A DNA stretch of 64,000 bases from Rhodotorula mucilaginosa (lineage: Eukaryota; Basidiomycota; Microbotryomycetes; Sporidiobolales; Sporidiobolaceae). The translations under genes were made by a program, and so were the position numbers. Below, in pieces: positions 31,602 through 45,200 of this stretch (position 1 is its first letter; each line of letters starts with the position of its first letter). The notes under the pieces are model-generated. The model saw nothing but the letters and a program-made list of their open reading frames with translations. It did not search any database and was not told the origin of the DNA. The stretch lies in contig CP137864.1 in assembly GCA_034406715.1 (NCBI GenBank), forward strand, positions 186,001 to 250,000, written 5' to 3'.

Positions 31602-34600
31602 ATGGCTGCAATCAAGAAAGCCGTCGAATCTGCTGCCTCGAGCCTCGCCAACGCTTTGCCCGGCCACGAGCAGTCGGCGTCAGGCGGTCACCCCACCCAG
31701 CGTGCGAATCCGGCCGAGTCGCTCGCGTCGACGCTCAAGAACGGCGTCCAAGAGGCGCAGGACGGAGGCAAGGAAGTGCTCGTGTACCTCGTCACGCTCG
31801 ACGACAACGGCAACCCGCAACACGGCAAGACAGTCAGTTGTGCTTTATCCTCCGCGCGAAGAGCGATTTCAACCCCGCGCGTCACCACCGCATTGGGCCC
31901 CCCAGATCGAGCGCCCACGCCTTCGTAAAAGGGCGAAGAGAGACTGACTTGGTGCTTATACCGTGTCGCAGCTCTTGCGATTGCCGCCGCCGACAACTCC
32001 GTACGTCCTCCGGATCACGATCGACGCAGGAACGGCGGCCAGTCGGCATGGCGTCCTGCACACCAACTTCCCCCTCGAGGGCGGCGCTTTCGAGCGCAAC
32101 AAGTACTCCCAGGTCGCGTAAGTCTGCAGAGCGGAACATCCAACTTGGAGGAGTGCTCACAATGCTTTTCTCGACTGCAGCCTTCCTCAAGACTTTAGCA
32201 AGCCGTTCGAGATTGACCTGCCAGTGAGCAGCGCCAGTGCCTGGACGAGCGTGTGACACACAGCTGACGGCGGAAAGAGGCGAAACAGATCTCTTCCGCT
32301 GGTGCATTCGCCTACTTTGTCGAGTACGAGTCGTCCTCCGGCGAGCGCAAGCAGTCGGAACCGGGCTACTTTGTCGTCGACCCCATCCTCAAAGTTTCGG
32401 CGCGGACCCCGATCGTCGACCCTTCGTCGTACAAGGTGCTGCCCGTCGGCAAGGGCGCCGTCGTTGAACCCGAGAAGCAAGTCAGCCTCCCGCTCGACGG
32501 ACTCGTGATCCAAACCGTCATCGCGAAATGGATGGGATCTCTCTCCGAATGGGCGCCACATCTCGACACCATGCGCGATCGCGGCTACAACATGATCCAC
32601 TACACGCCGTTGCAGCAGCGCGGCGAGTCCAACTCGCCGTACTCGATCCTCGACCAGAACGAGTTCAGCGAAGACTTGTTCGACGCGGCGACGATCAAGA
32701 AGGGTTCCAAGGGCAAGACGGAAGCGATGAAGAACATGCTGGCCAAGATCAAGAAGGAGTGGGGCATGCTCGGCATGATCGACGTCGTGCTGAACCACAC
32801 GGCCAACAACTCGCCGTGGCTCGAGGAGCATCCCGAAGCAGGCGAGTCGGCGTCATTCTCCCCCGCTGACCGTTGTCGCCATCGAGGCTAACTCAGGGAC
32901 ACCCGGATAGGCTACACGGTCGAATCTTCGCCGCACCTCGCTGGGGCTGTCGAGCTCGACGATGCCCTGATGGACGTCTCGCGTAACCTCGCTGCGCTCG
33001 GACTCCCGACCGCTTTGAACTCGGTCGCAGACCTCGACGCCATTATGGAGCACGTCGAGAACAAGGTCCTCCCTTCCCTCCGATTGTACGAATGCTACGC
33101 CCTCGACGTCGCCGGCCAGAAGGCCCGTTTCCGCGAGGCCTGGGCAGCTGCATCTTCGAAGGGAGCCGCCGCGCCGCAGGGGCAGAAGGATCTCACCTCG
33201 CTCTCGATCGAAGACCTCTCCCTCCGCTTTGCCGAGCTGTGCCTCCCGCCGACGTGGAACAAACTCGGCAAGCGGTACCACGCCCAGCTCGACCTGCCCA
33301 AGGCGATCGGCTTCGTCGCGCAGCATGTTTCGCTCACGCCCGGAGCAGAGACGGCCGACCAGGCGGCGGACCAGGTCGCCAAGATGCTCGACGTCTTGAA
33401 CGTCGACCGTTACCGCGAGTTTGACGAGGACAAGAAGGCGATTCTCGACAACACGCGTAACCGCGTCAAATACACTCGGATTGACGAACACGGTCCGCGG
33501 GTCGGGCCGATCACCGAGAAGTACGGGTACAGCTGCCAGTTTCAGGTCAAGATGACGGACTGACGTGCTTTTCCGGTGCAGGACTCCTCTTTTCGAGACG
33601 CTCTTCACTCGACTGCCGAAGAATGCAAAGACGGCCAAGCACGGCAAAGACCTCCAAGCGCTCGCCAACAACGGTTGGATCTGGAACGCCGATCCGTTGC
33701 TCGACTTTGCTTCGCCGGGATCGCGCACCTACATGCGCCGAGACTTGATCGTTTGGGGCGACTGCGTCAAACTCCGGTTCGGCAAGAAGCGCGAGGACAA
33801 CCCTTGGCTGTGGGATCACATGACTCGTTACGTCGAGAACCTGGCTTCCATGTTTGACGGCTTCCGGCTCGACAATTGCCACTCGACTCCGCTCGAGGTC
33901 GGAGCGTACCTCATGGACAAGGCCCGCGCGGTCAACCCGAATCTTTACGTCTGCGCCGAGCTGTTCACCGGTAATCAGGACCTCGACATGCTCTGGGTGT
34001 GCAAGTTTGGCATCAACTCGCTCATTCGCGAGGCATACAGTGAGCTGATGTTGTGTTGGCGGATCCGTTATCGGAGCGAGCGAGCTGAGCTTACCCCTTC
34101 TTGCAGACGCCAACAGTCCGAAGGAGGAGAGCGCCCTGCTCTACGGCTTTGGACTCGGCAAGCCGATCGGTGAGTACTTGTATCTTTAAGCTTCTCCCTC
34201 AGGACTCATGCGCTGACCGCGTTCCCTGCAGGCTCGATGGACACGGACTGCCTTTCCGAGCGGACGACCGTCGAGGTCAAGGGTGTTCGCCGGGAAGCCA
34301 AGCTCATCCCGCACCCGGGATCGCAGCCGCACGCGTTCTTGATGGACGTCACGCACGACAACGAGTCGCCGCTGCACAAGCGGACGGCCGAAGACGCCCT
34401 CGCGACCGGTTCGCTCGTCACTTTCGCCCGTGCCGCCATCGGTAGCAACCGCGGCTTCGACGACCTGTACCCGAAAATTCTGAACGTCGTCACCGAGTCG
34501 AGGCGGTATGAGATCGTACCGGCGGAAGCTGGCATCGGCGCGTTCAAGCGCCTCCTCAACCACCTTCACACGGAGCTCGTCCTCGATGAAGGCGTCGAGG

Positions 34601-37486
34601 GACATTTCTCCCAAGAAGGCGACGTAAGCTCCCGCTTCGCTGATACAAATGGGACATACTGCTGACGCTGACATCCTCATTCGCAGTACGTCACGGCGCA
34701 CCGCGTGAACCCGGTTACCCACAAGGGTTACCTTCTCGTCGCTCGCACGGCCTTCTCTGCCAGCGGCGACAAGGGACGCGGCGACGGTGCGTCTCTGCCT
34801 TCCAGCAGCAGCTCCAAGAAGCTCTTCAGCTGACATCAACTTCCCTCGGAACAGCTCCTTCGATCCGCCTCGATGGCACGCGCCTCAAGTTCATCTCGGG
34901 CGCCTCCGTCGTCGTCAACTCGACCGAGTCGCGCGACACCGAGACGACTCTTCGTGGACTCGACGCGACCATCTCGCCGATCGAAGGCGTTGAGCCCAAG
35001 TACGAGCAAGACCCGGCGTCCGGACTCGCTTTCTCCAGCGTCGAGGTCCCGAACGAGTTCCCGCCCGGCAGCGTCATGGTCTTCTCGACCTGGATGGACG
35101 ACCTTCCCGCTTCACTCGACGACACTTGCGCGAGTGGCGCCGAGGAGGCCTTCAGCGAGCTCGGCATGGTTGACTTGAACGTCGTCCTGTACCGCGCCGA
35201 CGGCGAGGAGCGCGATGCGACGGGCGGAGACGGCGTCTACGTCTTGCCTGACGCGGGCGCGCTGCTCTACTGCGGCTTGCAAGGGTGGATGCCGCACCTG
35301 CATCATATCATGGAGAAGAACGACCTCGGTCACCCGCTTTGCGCCAACCTGCGCGCTGGCACCTGGACGCTCGACTACGTCGTCAACCGCCTCGAGAAGC
35401 AGACCGACGTCTTCCCGGCCTTGGCCAAGCCGGCCGCGTGGTTCCGCGAACGCTTCGACTTGATCAAGCAGCACGTTCCGCCGTTCCTCCGCCCGAAATA
35501 TTTTGCCTTTGTCATCAACGTCGCCTTCAAAGCTGCGCGCGACCGCGCAATCTCGCTCTGCGCTCCGCTGATCCGCAAGGGTACGAGTTTCGTGCACCAG
35601 CTCGCACTCACGAGCGTGCAGATGTACGGTCAAGTCAAGAGCGCCAGTCTCGACGCTAAGAAGACTACTCCCAGTCTTGCGGCGGGATTGCCTCACTTCA
35701 CGGCGGGCGTGAGTAACGAGCTTTCTTTCTTTCTTTCATCAGAAGCACGCTTCTCACACGTCTTTGTGTCTGCAGTGGGCTCGCACGTGGGGCCGCGACG
35801 TCTTTATCTCTCTCCGCGGTCTCTTCCTCGTCACCGGCCAATTCGACGCGGCAAAGGAGCACATTCTCGCTTTCTGCAGCGTGCTCAAGCACGGCCTGAT
35901 CCCTAACCTCCTCGTGAGTGGTCACGATTCGGTCACCGCTGGTTAGCAGCACCTAATGCTTGTTTGATCTGCAGGACTCTGGACGGACGCCGCGTTACAA
36001 CTCTCGCGACTCGCCCTGGTTCATGCTGCAGAACATCCAGGACTACGTCAATACGGCACCTAACGGCCTCGACATCCTGAACGCGACCGTCAAGCGTCGC
36101 TTCCCGCTCGACGACACGTGGGTTCCGTTCGACGACGAGCGCGCTTACGCCACGACGAGCACCGTTGCGGAAGTGATCCAGGAGATCATGCAGCGTCACG
36201 CGAGCGGCATCCACTTCCGCGAGTACAACGCCGGACCGAACCTCGACATGCAGATGTCAGACGCTGGCTTCAACATCGACATCGAGGTTGACTGGAAGAC
36301 CGGGTTGTCTAACGGCGGCAACGAGTGGAACTGCGGAACTTGGCAGGACAAGATGGTCCGTATTTGCCCTTTTTCGCTCATTCTGGAGAAAGCTCTCTGA
36401 CGAACATTTGTCGCACAGGGCGAGAGTGAAAAGGCAGGCAGCAAGGGATTCCCTGGGACGCCGCGAGACGGCGCGCCGGTCGAGATCTCCGGCCTGCTCA
36501 AGTCAGCTCTCCGCTGGCTCTCCGACTTGTCAAGCAAGGGCAAGTTCCCGCACAAGGGAGTCACGGCGACGGGTAAGTCGCTTCCTCTATAAGAGAGTCT
36601 CACCAGAGCTGAAGACTGACTGGCTTTTCTTCCTAGTCGACGGCAAGGAGCGATTCGTTTCGTACAAGGAGTGGAACGACCTCGTCCAGCAGAACTTTGA
36701 GCGAGTGTACTACGTCCCGGCCGACCCGTCCGAGGACTCGAAGTACGCCGTCGACCCGTCTCTGATCGCCCGTCGCGGCATCTACAAAGACGTGTATGGA
36801 ACTCCGGCCGGCCGCGCCCGCGCCGACTATCAGCTGCGAGGCAACTTCCCGATCGCGATGGCGGTCGCACCGGAGCTGTTCACGCCCAAGCTGGCGTACG
36901 GAGCGCTGCAGATATTGGAGGCGAATCTGGTCGGACCTCTCGGTGTCAAGACGCTCGACCCGGCTGACCCGGACTACCGACGTGAGTTTCCACATACAGT
37001 CGTCCCTTTCCTGCTTTCCAAGACTGACGCGCACAATCTCCGCATATAGCCAACTATGACAACTCGAACGACTCGGACGACTGGCACGTCGCCAAGGGTC
37101 GCAACTACCACCAGGGTCCGGAGTGGGTGTGGCCGATGGGTGCGTGTTTCCCCCGTCTTGGCGCGATCGAGGTCTCGAATTTGACGGTTTCTGACCTGCT
37201 CCCTCGTGCCGAAACAGGCTACTTCCTCCGCGCCTACCTCACCTTTGATACCCTCGCCGGCGCCGGTCGCACCGACCCGACTTCGACTTTCCACCACATC
37301 TACGAGCACCTGTCCCGCCACCGCGCGCACATCTCGAGTGACCCGTGGGCTGGCCTGCCCGAGTTGACGAACGAGAACGGCGCGTACTGCCACGACAGCT
37401 GCCGGACGCAGGCGTGGTCCGGCAGTACGTTGCTCGATGCGCTCGACGACATGGCCAAGTTGGCGGCGGCGAAAAAGAGCGTCTAA
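31602..37486 (+). CDS. GDB1: Glycogen debranching enzyme (4-alpha-glucanotransferase / amylo-alpha-1,6-glucosidase)
   Basis: Bifunctional cytosolic enzyme that moves maltotriosyl units from glycogen branch stubs and then hydrolyses the remaining alpha-1,6 glucose. Sixteen exons join in frame (31602-31832 first, 37218-37486 last), giving 1608 codons plus stop, near the usual 1530-1570. The N-terminal GH13-type half contains [17 protein letters not shown], the nucleophile Asp in [11 protein letters not shown] and the acid/base Glu in CAELFTGNQ. The C-terminal GH133 half contains [49 protein letters not shown] and [16 protein letters not shown]. The intron at 32842-32910 begins GCGAGT, a GC-AG intron, which phase requires. 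The last exon ends [16 protein letters not shown], typical of the family C-terminus. The gene looks complete. Confidence 0.96.
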
Positions 37487-37779
37487 ATAGAGGGCGTTCC
37501 TGCACGGCGGCAATGTGTAGATAGACCCTGCGGTACAGCTTGTAACTATATCCTTCATCCGGTTTGCCACCTGATTGTGGCATGAACTTGTCTCTTCTTT
37601 TCGCTACCGTCTTTCGTTGCGGAGTGGGATCTCGTTCTCAATACTTACCTAGTCGGATAGCCTAATGACTCTAGAGAACCCCAGCCCGTTTATATACAGC
37701 TGTATGCCGTCATTTGCTCCTCATCGCGGCGAAACTTGAGATCACCTTTCGCTTCTTCACTCTTACTCAACAGCAAACG

Positions 37780-39434
37780 ATGGCCTCACTCGGTCGATCT
37801 GTGGGAGCTTCTGCTCCCAGTCTACGTGCTGCTCTGGCGTCTGGCTCGCGCTCGTACACGGTTCCGTCGTTCGCTCCTTCCGCCGCTTCGCCGTTCAGCG
37901 TCTTCGATCGCAACCTCAAAGTGGCGCAGCGAGACCGCGCAGCGCGGAACAAGGAGCGGAGCAGGCTGACCGACTATGTCAAGGACGACGTCGCGCAGAC
38001 CATGGTCGACAGGCTCCTCGTGAGCCCCTTTTATTCCGGCGAGGCACTCTTGCCCAGATTTGTCGCGCTGACCAAGTCTTCGAGTTACCCCTTACGCCAG
38101 GACATTAAGCGAAGATATCCAACCGTGCTGGACGTCGGCTCCGGTCCAGGGTTCCTCGCAAAGCACGTCGATCCCGAAATCACCCAAAACATGATCCTCG
38201 TCGACTCGTCTCGTAAGGCATTTCTTTCGCAGCAAGGGTTTCTGATCGTAGCTGACGATCAACTGCGGCGCCCGTTCTGACAGGCGAGATGCTCTACCGC
38301 GATGAAGACTTGCCGACCGAGAGTGAGCCAGCCGTCTCCGATTTATCCACTCTGCGAGCGCCTGCGGTGTGCCGAGACTGACGCTCTCCTGCCACCTCGG
38401 ACCAGTCCCGCTCGAGCGGATACACCTCGACGAGGAAGCGTTGGCTTCGCATTTTGAGGAGAACTCGCACGAATGCATCATGTCTTGCTTGTCGATGCAC
38501 TGGGTTAACGACCTCCCCGGTGAGCCATTCGCGGGGCTTCGGAGCAGCGCTGCCGCATCTGTACTGATGCACATACGACGTGTAGGCGCCCTGATTCAGA
38601 TCAAGCGCACCCTCAAGCCTGATGGTGTCTTCATCGGCTCAATGTTCGGTGGCGACACGCTTTTCGAGCTGCGGTCAGTCGGCATCTGTTTCCCGTGAGC
38701 CTACTGCCTGCTGACTGATGGGAAGTTTGCACATGCAGAACATCCCTGCAACTCGCCGAGAATGAACGCGAAGGCGGAATCTCCCCACGCGTGTCACCCA
38801 TGACTGGTGAGTTGTGGGGCTCGCTCAAGCTGTTCATGTCTACTCGCGATCCCAGCACGGATCGCTGCCGACTGCTTGCTTTTGAGAGCTCTTCATACTG
38901 AGAAGTTCGTCATGTTTCCTGTCGCACGCAGACTCGCAGTCCGTCACGTCGCTGCTGAATCGCGCCGGTTTCGCACTTTCGACCGTCGACGTCGACGAGA
39001 TCCAGATTGCCTACCCATCCATCTATGAGCTGATCGACGACTTGAAGTGGATGGGAGAAGGGAACGCGGTGGTGAACCGGCGAAAGACCCTGAACCCGGA
39101 GACGCTTTTCGCTGCCGGCGAGATCTACAAAGGTGCGCTTTCGCCGATAGAAAGGTCTACTCTCAGCTTCCCGACTGACACCGATCAATTCTTCACTACA
39201 GAGCTTCATGGTCTCGAAGACGGCTCGATTCCGGCGACTTTCCAGATCATGCACATGGTGAGCCGCCTCCCTCATCTGCATACTACGCCGGGCTGTCGAT
39301 TGAGCCCACTCTGCCCATGACAGATCGGCTGGAAACCCGATCCTTCTCAGCCGAAACCGGCAAAGCGAGGATCCGGCAGGACTAATATTGCGGACGTGAT
39401 TGGTGAAGGCCACAAGCCGCTCTCGGATTCGTAG
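37780..39434 (+). CDS. NDUFAF5: NDUFAF5-like mitochondrial methyltransferase (complex I assembly)
   Basis: NDUFAF5 is a matrix SAM-dependent protein; the human enzyme hydroxylates an arginine of complex I subunit NDUFS7 during assembly. The Arg/Ser-rich, acid-free N-terminus ([19 protein letters not shown]) looks like a mitochondrial presequence. [14 protein letters not shown] and the SAM motif [15 protein letters not shown] follow, then [42 protein letters not shown] and [10 protein letters not shown], in the family order. The C-terminal part has [17 protein letters not shown] and [17 protein letters not shown]. About nine exons. Its stop lies only 22 bp from the stop of the convergent chitinase-like gene, so the 3' UTRs must overlap. 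Presence of this gene fits an organism with respiratory complex I. Confidence 0.9.
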
Positions 39435-39456
39435 ACGACAACAATACGATTTCAGT

Positions 39457-41994
39457 TCAACATACAGTCTTGGCTACCTTTGCGAGTGCACTGTCCTTGT
39501 TCTGTGTCATCCCGGCGTAGATGCTGCACCCCATCAACCCGTTCTTGCCGGCGTAGCCACCTTTGACCTTGTAGGACTCTTCGTCGTCATCTAAAGAGAT
39601 AGAGGGATCAGAGGAGTCGTAAGATCGTAGGGGAGAAGCACGTGCTCGCTCACAAGAGATGAACAGCTGTGTCGAGGACGAGTACAGGAACGGCGTCGAA
39701 CTGCACTTGTCGAAGGTGCGCTTCATCGACGAGATCTGCACGGTGGAAGACAGTCAGGCTTGCTCGGCCCCGTGCGACGACAGTTCCTTCGTCGAGACTC
39801 ACTTGGGCTTTGATCTTGTCGTAGGTTAAGGAGCCTTCTCCCTCGGGGAGCGTGCTAGCTACGGTCTGGTAGATAGACGAGGTGGCACCGTCCACGCCGC
39901 CGCCCTCTTTGAGCTCCGCCACCTGCAGGTGATAGAACTATCGTCAGGTCGTAGGCGAGCAGAGAGCTTACTAGATCTTGGGCTCACCTTCCAAGCATAA
40001 CCGTAAGCCGCCAGTCCGAGCATGATCTGGATAGGCGCATTTCGTTAGCTTCCTCGTCTCGCGTCGTCTGGCTGACCTCGCCGAGTGGACCAAATCTCAC
40101 CTTGTTGGCCGGGAACTTGGCGTCGACCCATGACTTGACCGCCTTGGCGTGGTTGAACTTCTGCGTCGCCGGGGCACAAGTGTCTTCAAAGGCCTAGATG
40201 GAGGACCCAAACGTTAATCGCAGGCGCGCGCATCAGAGCTCGAGAGGCCAGGGCCCCGGGTCTCCACACGCACAAAGTTCGGACCGGTTATCTTTGAGCT
40301 ATACATAACAGAATCATAGGTCTGGTGTGGAAGAGAGTAGAGGGTGAGTGGTTGATCCACAAACGCTCAATGAAGGGTTCGCAGCGGAATGAAACGCACC
40401 ATGATCGTGATGAAATCCATTACCGCGGCAAACTATCAGAGTACGCTGATCAGCCACCTACTCTCGTATCAGTCCAGGATTCCGCCCTGGTGCTTACACC
40501 GCTGAGGTTGTTCGAGGGATTGCCGTCCGCTCCGGCCCACGGTTTAGCGGAAGTATCGGCGCTTATGACTTTGTCCCAGCCGAGCTTGGCTCGCAGCGCC
40601 CACATAAACTCAAGAAAGTTGTTGAGATCGTTCTTGACGTCAAACTGCAAAGAATCCGGTCAGCATTTGGTAGCTTCGTTCCGGCAAATGCTGCCCCCCC
40701 GCGAGCGAATACGCACATCTTGAGTCTCGCCTGCTGCACCAGGATATTCCCAGTCTAAGTCACACCCATCGAATCCGTATGCATCGAGTGTATCGGAGAT
40801 GGTGGTAACAAAGTCTTTCCGTGACTGCTCCGTCGCCACTAAGCTGGAAAAGGTGCTGGAGCCTGCCTCTCGAAGCTGGAGTCAGCAGCCATGAAAGATC
40901 GTAAAGAAGAGGTGTTTGCTCCGTCGTACCTGACCAGCCTCCGATGCTGAGCATCGCTTTGCAATTGGCCTTTTTGGCTGCCTGAACCCATTCCTTCGCA
41001 AGACCTTCTTTCGTCTCGCCCAGGTCGAGCTTGCCCTTCTCCGCAACGGTTCCCGGAACAGCCACAAACCTGTCAAGGCCCGTCAGATATCGTTTGACAC
41101 TTTTGCGCGAGATCAAGACCAGACTTACCAGACTGCATGGGTATACGACGAGAAATCTGTCTCTGCGACAGACTGTCCTCCTGTAACAGGCAGATGTCAG
41201 GGCTCAGAAGGGTGCTGTACATTTGAAGCCGCAATCTCACTCCAGGTCTCCCAGAATCCCTAGTGAAGGGCCAAGAATCAGCGCTCTAATCGTAGAGCCA
41301 ACTCGAGACACACTCACGAGAACTTTGTGTGCACCTCCCCCGCCGCCACCGCCTCCCCCTGTCGGCGCTGCCTTCGGGGGGTCCAGCTTCTTGAGACCAG
41401 TCCCTGTCGCGACGGCAGTGCCAGTGCCTGACACACCTGCACTCCCTGTCCCCGTTCCTGTCGGGTTGGTGGCGCCGGAGGGCTCCGTTACTGCGGGAGT
41501 TTCGTCGACGCTGCCGCCCATCGACGGGCTGGAACCTGCTTCGGGCGAGTCTGTAGAGTCGGACCCTTCTATACCGACGACGAGTAGGTGAGCTCTATGG
41601 AACCCCGGGTAATGTCACTGTTCCGCTCACCTGTGGGATCTGGTAAAGCTCCTGTGGGCTCGCTGACATCTGGGCCTGTCGTAGCCTGCTTGTTGTAGAA
41701 GTAGTACCCTGCCACCAGGATTGCGGCAAGCAAGACGAAGCCGGCGAGCGCGAGCCAAACTCGGTTATCGGAACTGCCGTGCGACTTGTGATGGTGCCGG
41801 TGGTGACGGTGCTGCAGCGTGGGCAGCTCGTCAGCGTCACTTCGCTATACTATATGAGCGGGCGCACGCACTCTGATCGGCGCCTTCTCCTCGTCGCTCG
41901 CGTCCGTCGATTCGTTCCCGTTTTCGGATCCGCTCGAGCTCGGTGGCGGATCGTCGGAGTCGTCGTAGCGATGGTGCCGTAAGTGGTGCGGCAT
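39457..41994 (-). CDS. Membrane-anchored GH18 chitinase-like protein
   Basis: Glycoside hydrolase family 18; should bind or hydrolyse chitin or related N-acetylglucosamine polymers at the cell surface. The start MPHHLRHHRYDDSDDPP gives a charged, His-rich cytoplasmic head. One hydrophobic segment follows (VWLALAGFVLLAAILVAGYYF), so it is a probable type II membrane protein. Next comes a Ser/Thr/Gly/Pro linker with a nine-residue Gly run, then the GH18 barrel. The barrel shows AMLSIGGWS, the catalytic motif GFDGCDLDWEYPG with the Glu acid intact at about 40755, DTSAKPWAG, and an end strand NGLMGCSIYAG. Many small exons make exact boundaries uncertain. The family also contains non-catalytic lectin-like members, but the DxxDxDxE motif is complete here. 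Confidence 0.82.
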
Positions 41995-42230
41995 GGCATA
42001 GCATAGAGCTGTTGGAAGTCGATCTTCTGGCTGGGGGCCGGGCGGAGGGTCGCTCGCTACATCGGCTTGTCCGCGGAGCGCTCAGGCCTTGCGAAAGCGA
42101 GCACTCGAGCACTCGAGCGCTCGAGCACATTCAGCCAGCGACAGCAGAACAGCACGTAGGCCATGGGCAGCTGAATGAATGCTGTATGTGAAGGTGCTCT
42201 GCACACTCTATTTGCGACGAGTCGAGGGCC

Positions 42231-45200
42231 CTACTTGTCTTCGCTAGCTGAGTACGCCTTTGCGCCTTGGCCCCACCGTCCAGCCTTCTTTCCCCAGTCG
42301 TCTCGTACGCCCCAGACGTGTTCCTCGCGCAGAACCGGCTTCTGACCAGGGCGCACGTCGACCTGCTTGTCACCGGTCGGCATACCTTCCGGCCATTTGG
42401 CGCGGAGATCGGCAGGGTCCAAGACGCCCGACAGTCGATCCGTCGAAGAAAGAGGCGACTTCTCGCCCATCACGTGCAGCGAAGGGGCGGGCGCCGTATT
42501 CGAAATTGAGGGAGCGAGCGACTGGGCGATAGTCTGCTCCCATGTCCGGATGCTCGAAGGCAGCGGGGAATGTTGAGCCGTGACGAGGTACTCGGTCGAA
42601 GACATTTCGTGCACTCGGGAGACGGCGCGCTTGAAAGCAAAGCGCTCTTCCTCGCCTGCAGGTATAAAAGAGTTAGCGGAGAGAAGTCACTCGCAAGCGG
42701 AACTCCAACCGCACCGGTGAAGATTGCCAGACTTTGAAAGCTGGGCGTCGCAGCACTCGGATGGATCGGTGCTCGTGCTTCCTGCTCCCTCCGAGCTCGA
42801 AGCTGCCTTGCCACCTGCTCCTCTTGCTGAGCTCGCTCGACGGCTCGTGCTTGGTCACGCTCGTACGCCTGCACGCCGGCGCTCTGGTCGTAACTCGAAA
42901 TGTTGGGTCGGTACGGCGCGTCGAGGTCCTGCTGCACGTCTCCCAGCATCTCTTCGACAAGAGAGTCGGTAACTTCTCCTGCAGCGTCTTGTGCTTCGTA
43001 CCGATTCCCGCGACCGCCGCGGGAGAAGACGGTGTTGAGCGGGAGGGAATAAGTCTCGGCATCGAGGGTGTGGACCGGACCGGAAGTGCCGGGCGCTTGT
43101 GACCCCTCGTGTTCGCTGAAGGTCGTCGGAAGATCGTCTAGAGGAGTATCTTGCGGAGCCGTGGTCGCAGCACTGACAGCGTCCGGGAAGAAAAGCGAGT
43201 CGATCGGAGCGTCCGCACGAGCCAGCAAGCGAGTTTTGGATTCGTCTGCCAGTATTCCTTGCGTAAGTGGGTTCGCAGTCGATTCTGGAAGTTCGGAGGC
43301 TCACAGAGGGCATCGAGCAGGGTGATGAGGCGACGAGCTTCGTTCTTCGCGCTCAGTGGCAGGACCGGAACATCGTCAATGATGATAGTGTGCTGCTCGA
43401 GTACCATGTCAGCTTCAGGAATGCAGGGGAAGGATCAGTGTCAAAGTGACTATGGCAGCGAGACCCACGAAGGCACTTCCGATCGAGATGTAGTCGGCGG
43501 GACCCAAAGGCTGCTCGCAGAGGTCCTTGAAGGAGAACCTTGCGACTCCTCCCGCCGCCCAAGGCACTTTGACCTGCCTCCCGTACACGCTCAAGGTCGT
43601 CGCGTCTCCTTTGACATCCCCGACGATCCACCGCAGCGCCTCGTTCCATGCCTGGTCGTTGTCCTCTCCTTTGACGAACCAGCCGCGAGATCGGGTTCCC
43701 CAGCGTTTCCACGCGTCGACCGAGCCCAAATCGCCCGGTTCGGAAGCATCTTTTTCTGGAGTCAGTCCGTGTTCGGCGCGGGGAACGAGGCGGTAGTCGG
43801 TCGGGGAGGTGAGGTCTATCACGGGCGCGCGGTGCGAGAGGGCGGTCAAGAAGGGAGACAGGGTCGAGCGTTGAATCCCTTGCTTGTACAAGTCTACGGT
43901 AGAGGAAGGTCAGACTTGACTTCCATAGTCGTCGGTCCGTGCGCTCCTCACGCGAGAGACATACCTTCCGGGACCCGGTTCGAAGTTCCGACAACGACCC
44001 CTCCAAGCCTCCAATACCAAGACATGACGCGGCTGACGAGTCCGGCACCGGCAATGTCGACGAGCTGGATCTCGTCGAACGCGAGGAGCCAGCCTTGCGT
44101 CTTGATCAGGTCGAGCGCGACTTGGGCGAGGACAAACTCGCGAGTATTGAGAGCCGGGTCATGCGCGGATCGGCCACCTAATGCCGTGATAAGTTGCAGT
44201 CAGTGTGATGGAAGGCAAAAACGTAGATGCTCAAACTGCGGGAGGCTGACCGGCAAACACGGATTGCCTGCACGGTTCGCGGGAAAAAAAAAAGAAGAAA
44301 AAAAGGACGGATCAGACTGCGTGCAGATCCAGCGACGAGGCACAGGAGAGACGCGACTCACCATCCCTGACTGATCGCTCGTGCCTTCATCTCCTCTCTC
44401 CGACTCCACGGATACCCCTTGTTCCCGTTCGCTTGGTACAGTTCGTTCATCGCCTTCTCCTCGGCCTCATTCTCCAACCTCTGCTTCTCGAGCGCGCGAT
44501 GCACTCCTTGATAGATCCAGAGCAAGAACGCGTGGTAGTGATGCCGCGTCTTGCTCGCGACCGGCAAAGACTGGAAGAACAAGTCCATCAAGAGGCTTTT
44601 GCCCGTTCCGGGCGGACCGGTGAGAAGGAACCCCTTTGGCGTGTCGAGGTCTTCGAGTCCTTCGTGCGCCTTGAGCGCCTTGACGAGTTGCGTCGTTTTT
44701 TCCTTGTCGCTGAGCGCGAGCAGCCGTTTGCGTTCTTGCTCTTCGGACTCGGACAGACCTTCGCCAAGGTTGGAGAGTGCGGACCGCTTAAACGGCCATG
44801 CGGGAAAGGCGGACGGTTTGACGACGGCGTTTGATTCCGACTTGGAGCTTGATGGCAGAGACCGGATCGAGTCGAGGAGCGTCACGAGCTGCACTGGCGG
44901 TTGGTAGTCGAGCAAGTCGGCGTGCAGTTTTCGAATCTGCGCGGGCGAGGATTTCCTCGGTGTCAGCTCGGCAGGTCAAGGAAGTCCGTCTGAGGGAAAG
45001 GCTCGCACCTGTACCAGCGCCCGCAGCTGCTCCTCGTCCTTTTTGATCTTTCCCTGCGCGACTACATGCATTTCCCGACCAACCAAGTGGGGCATGCGAC
45101 GAGAGGCGTCAATTTGTGCTCCTTCCGGCAACGCGGAAAGGCAAAGCGGTCGTCGATCTGACACGTACCGAGGCTGAAGTAGAGCAGGAGCGGGTCTGCG

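Noticed and set aside
43151-44374. A 407-codon plus-strand frame over AFG1
   Set aside because: It crosses AFG1 exons with Walker-type ATPase motifs on the minus strand; the plus frame has no recognisable domain.
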